Part shown: piece by piece, positions 62,885 through 64,000 of the stretch
How positions within the stretch are numbered: the first letter of the stretch is position 1
How the letters are laid out: the number at the start of each line of letters is the position of its first letter
DNA from: CAVVIH01 sp963748295
Lineage (GTDB): Bacteria > Acidobacteriota > Vicinamibacteria > Vicinamibacterales > 2-12-FULL-66-21
Length of the DNA: 64,000 nt
Assembly (NCBI GenBank): GCA_963748295.1
Contig: CAVVIH010000008.1
Coordinates: forward strand, 680,484 to 744,483
Direction: 5' to 3'
Program-made: the position numbers and the translations under genes
Notes under the pieces: generated by a model
The model's database searches: none
What the model saw: only the letters and a program-made list of their open reading frames with translations
Told to the model about the DNA's origin: nothing

Positions 62885-63982
62885 TCACCCCTTCGGCGTC
62901 TCCAAACTGTCTCCAACGGCCCGCTGGATTGGGCGCTGTTCGAGCAGTCGGATCGTCGCATCGAGCGCCGCCGGACTCAGGTGCGAATACCGCTGCGTCA
63001 TGGCCAGGCTCTGATGCCCGACCAGCTCTTGCACCCCTCGCATCGACGCCCCCTGCATCGCGAGGTGCGAGCAGAACGTGTGACGAAGGATGTGAACGCC
63101 GGTCGGCACCTTGACCCGCTTGGCCGCGTACCGAACGCGCGACCAGGCGCCCTGTCGTGTGAGCGGTGTGCCTTCGTAGGTGCACACCACGCGGCGGCTG
63201 CGGAGATGCCGATGCTGGCGCAACGCCGCCGCCAACCGTTCGGTCATTCCGATAAACCGAATGCGCCCGTTCTTCGGCGCCGTCAGCTCGCCGCACCAAT
63301 CGGAGTGCCGCACTCGAGTCTGCCGTCGTTCGAGATCGACGTCGGCCCATTCAAGTCCACAATCTCACCCGCGCGCAACCCCGCCTCGCCACCGAGGAGC
63401 GCGATCACGTAGCTGCGATAATCGATCTCCTGGGCCGCGACCAGCAACCGCTCGTAGGCCCCGAAGTCGTGGAACGCCGCGTCCGTGTGCGGCACTCGCA
63501 TCAGCCGGATCGAGCAGGGCAGCCTCTGCAGCACGCCCCACTCGACTGCCTGCTTCAACAGCACGTTGAGCACGCTCAACACGTTGTTGACCGTCTTCGG
63601 TGATTTTTCGGACAGCCGCAGCTTCAACCGCTGCACCTGCTGGTTGCTGATCGCGTCGAGCGGTCGCGCGCCGAATTCGGGGATCAGATGGATTCGCAGG
63701 ATCCCTTCCTTCGCCGCAATGCCGCTCGGCTTCTGACGGTTCGCGCGCGTAGCCTTCGATGAACCGCGGCGCAAACGCTTCCAGTGTGGGCACCTCCTTC
63801 CGGATCCTCGGACCAGAGAGCAGCAGCTCGCGCTCGCGGCGCTCGCCCCATTCTTTGGCCGTCGTCTTCGAGTAGCCCGCGTTCAGCTTTCGCCGTTCGC
63901 GAAGCCGGTCCCCCGTCGCCAGCAGGACGTTGATGTCCACGTCCCACCCGCCGCGAGGGTGTGGTCTGATGTTTACGCTCAT
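62885..63982 (-). pseudogene. Tyrosine recombinase/integrase with two frameshifts
   Basis: About 365 residues joined. The start MSVNIRPHPRGGWDVDINVLLATGDRLRERRKL has GAAGGAG upstream. After a shift near 63757 the core-binding domain reads ANRQKPSGIAAKEGILRIHLIPEFGARPLDAISNQQVQRLKLRLSEKSPKTVNNVL to YVIALLGGEAGLRAGEIVDL (catalytic Arg in GLRAGEI). After a second near 63354: EWADVDLERRQTRVRHSDWCGE and VHILRHTFCSHLAMQGASMRGVQELVGHQSLAMTQRYSHLSP (HxxR, H and Tyr nucleophile). All catalytic residues are present, so it is either recently inactivated or misread. It points towards tRNA-Gln, the probable attachment site. Confidence 0.9.
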
Positions 63983-64000
63983 CGCCGTTCACTCCTTCGG

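Overview
This is a GC-rich chromosomal window (roughly two thirds GC by eye) from a bacterium that is most probably an acidobacterium, perhaps of the Vicinamibacterales. The inference rests on gene content: several membrane-anchored Ser/Thr kinases with TolB/WD40-like, TPR or formylglycine-enzyme-like sensor regions, two ADOP-type duplicated permeases (one with a PadR regulator), WD40-amidohydrolase and M28 peptidase genes, and short GC-rich tandem repeats between genes. There is no rRNA operon, no CRISPR array and no complete insertion sequence. One intact tRNA (Gln, CTG anticodon) lies near the right end.

Layout. 1-2.3 kb: 5' part of a kinase, a BrnT/BrnA toxin-antitoxin pair and the 5' half of a tRNA-Ser followed by a strong terminator. 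2.4-6.8 kb: small membrane proteins, a Crp/Fnr regulator, a soluble histidine kinase and a GNAT-like protein. 6.8-13 kb: a TPR kinase, then an ECF sigma factor coupled to a second kinase. 13-17.5 kb: a lipoprotein, a monohaem cytochrome c, a cNMP-domain/thioredoxin-reductase-like flavoprotein and two damaged genes. 17.5-24 kb: a kinase/FGE/esterase fusion, an M28 peptidase and a phospholipase-D/cardiolipin-synthase-like protein. 24-28.6 kb: repeat-flanked four-helix-bundle gene, gltX, KGG protein, chlorite-dismutase-like protein and an AlkA-type glycosylase. 28.6-37.8 kb: a WD40-amidohydrolase joined to an operon of 2-hydroxyacyl-CoA-dehydratase/activase-like proteins, Nudix hydrolase and a receiver protein. 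37.8-42.7 kb: creatininase-like enzyme, two amidases and an ArsR/SRPBCC pair. 42.7-49 kb: ADOP permease, S1 protein, Fpg, histidine phosphatase, DinB-like protein and RsuA-type pseudouridine synthase. 49-54 kb: methyltransferase, BtpA/PfkB/PsuG (pseudouridine salvage) and a winged-helix/hydrolase fusion. 54-62.7 kb: SBP56 with a membrane protein, PadR/ADOP, cyclase-like protein, acetyltransferase, SDR and AraC. 62.7-64 kb: tRNA-Gln facing a broken tyrosine integrase, the likely edge of a genomic island that continues to the right.

Two things cut across the window. First, about twenty conserved genes are interrupted by one-base frameshifts, and PadR by an in-frame TGA. Most are probably sequence errors, so reading frames were joined by homology logic and the joins are marked. 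Second, many genes have a good -10 box only 6-12 bases before the start codon, which points to leaderless or near-leaderless transcription. The cleanest example is the ArsR promoter at 40.46 kb, with a perfect -35, a perfect -10 and a 20-bp operator palindrome between them.

The most unusual structural signal is a set of heptanucleotide tandem repeats (GGGGCCR and GCCSAGC). Two GCCSAGC arrays lie inside or at the end of coding regions, where a change of one unit would shift the frame. No wholly new defence or biosynthetic system could be established from the sequence alone.
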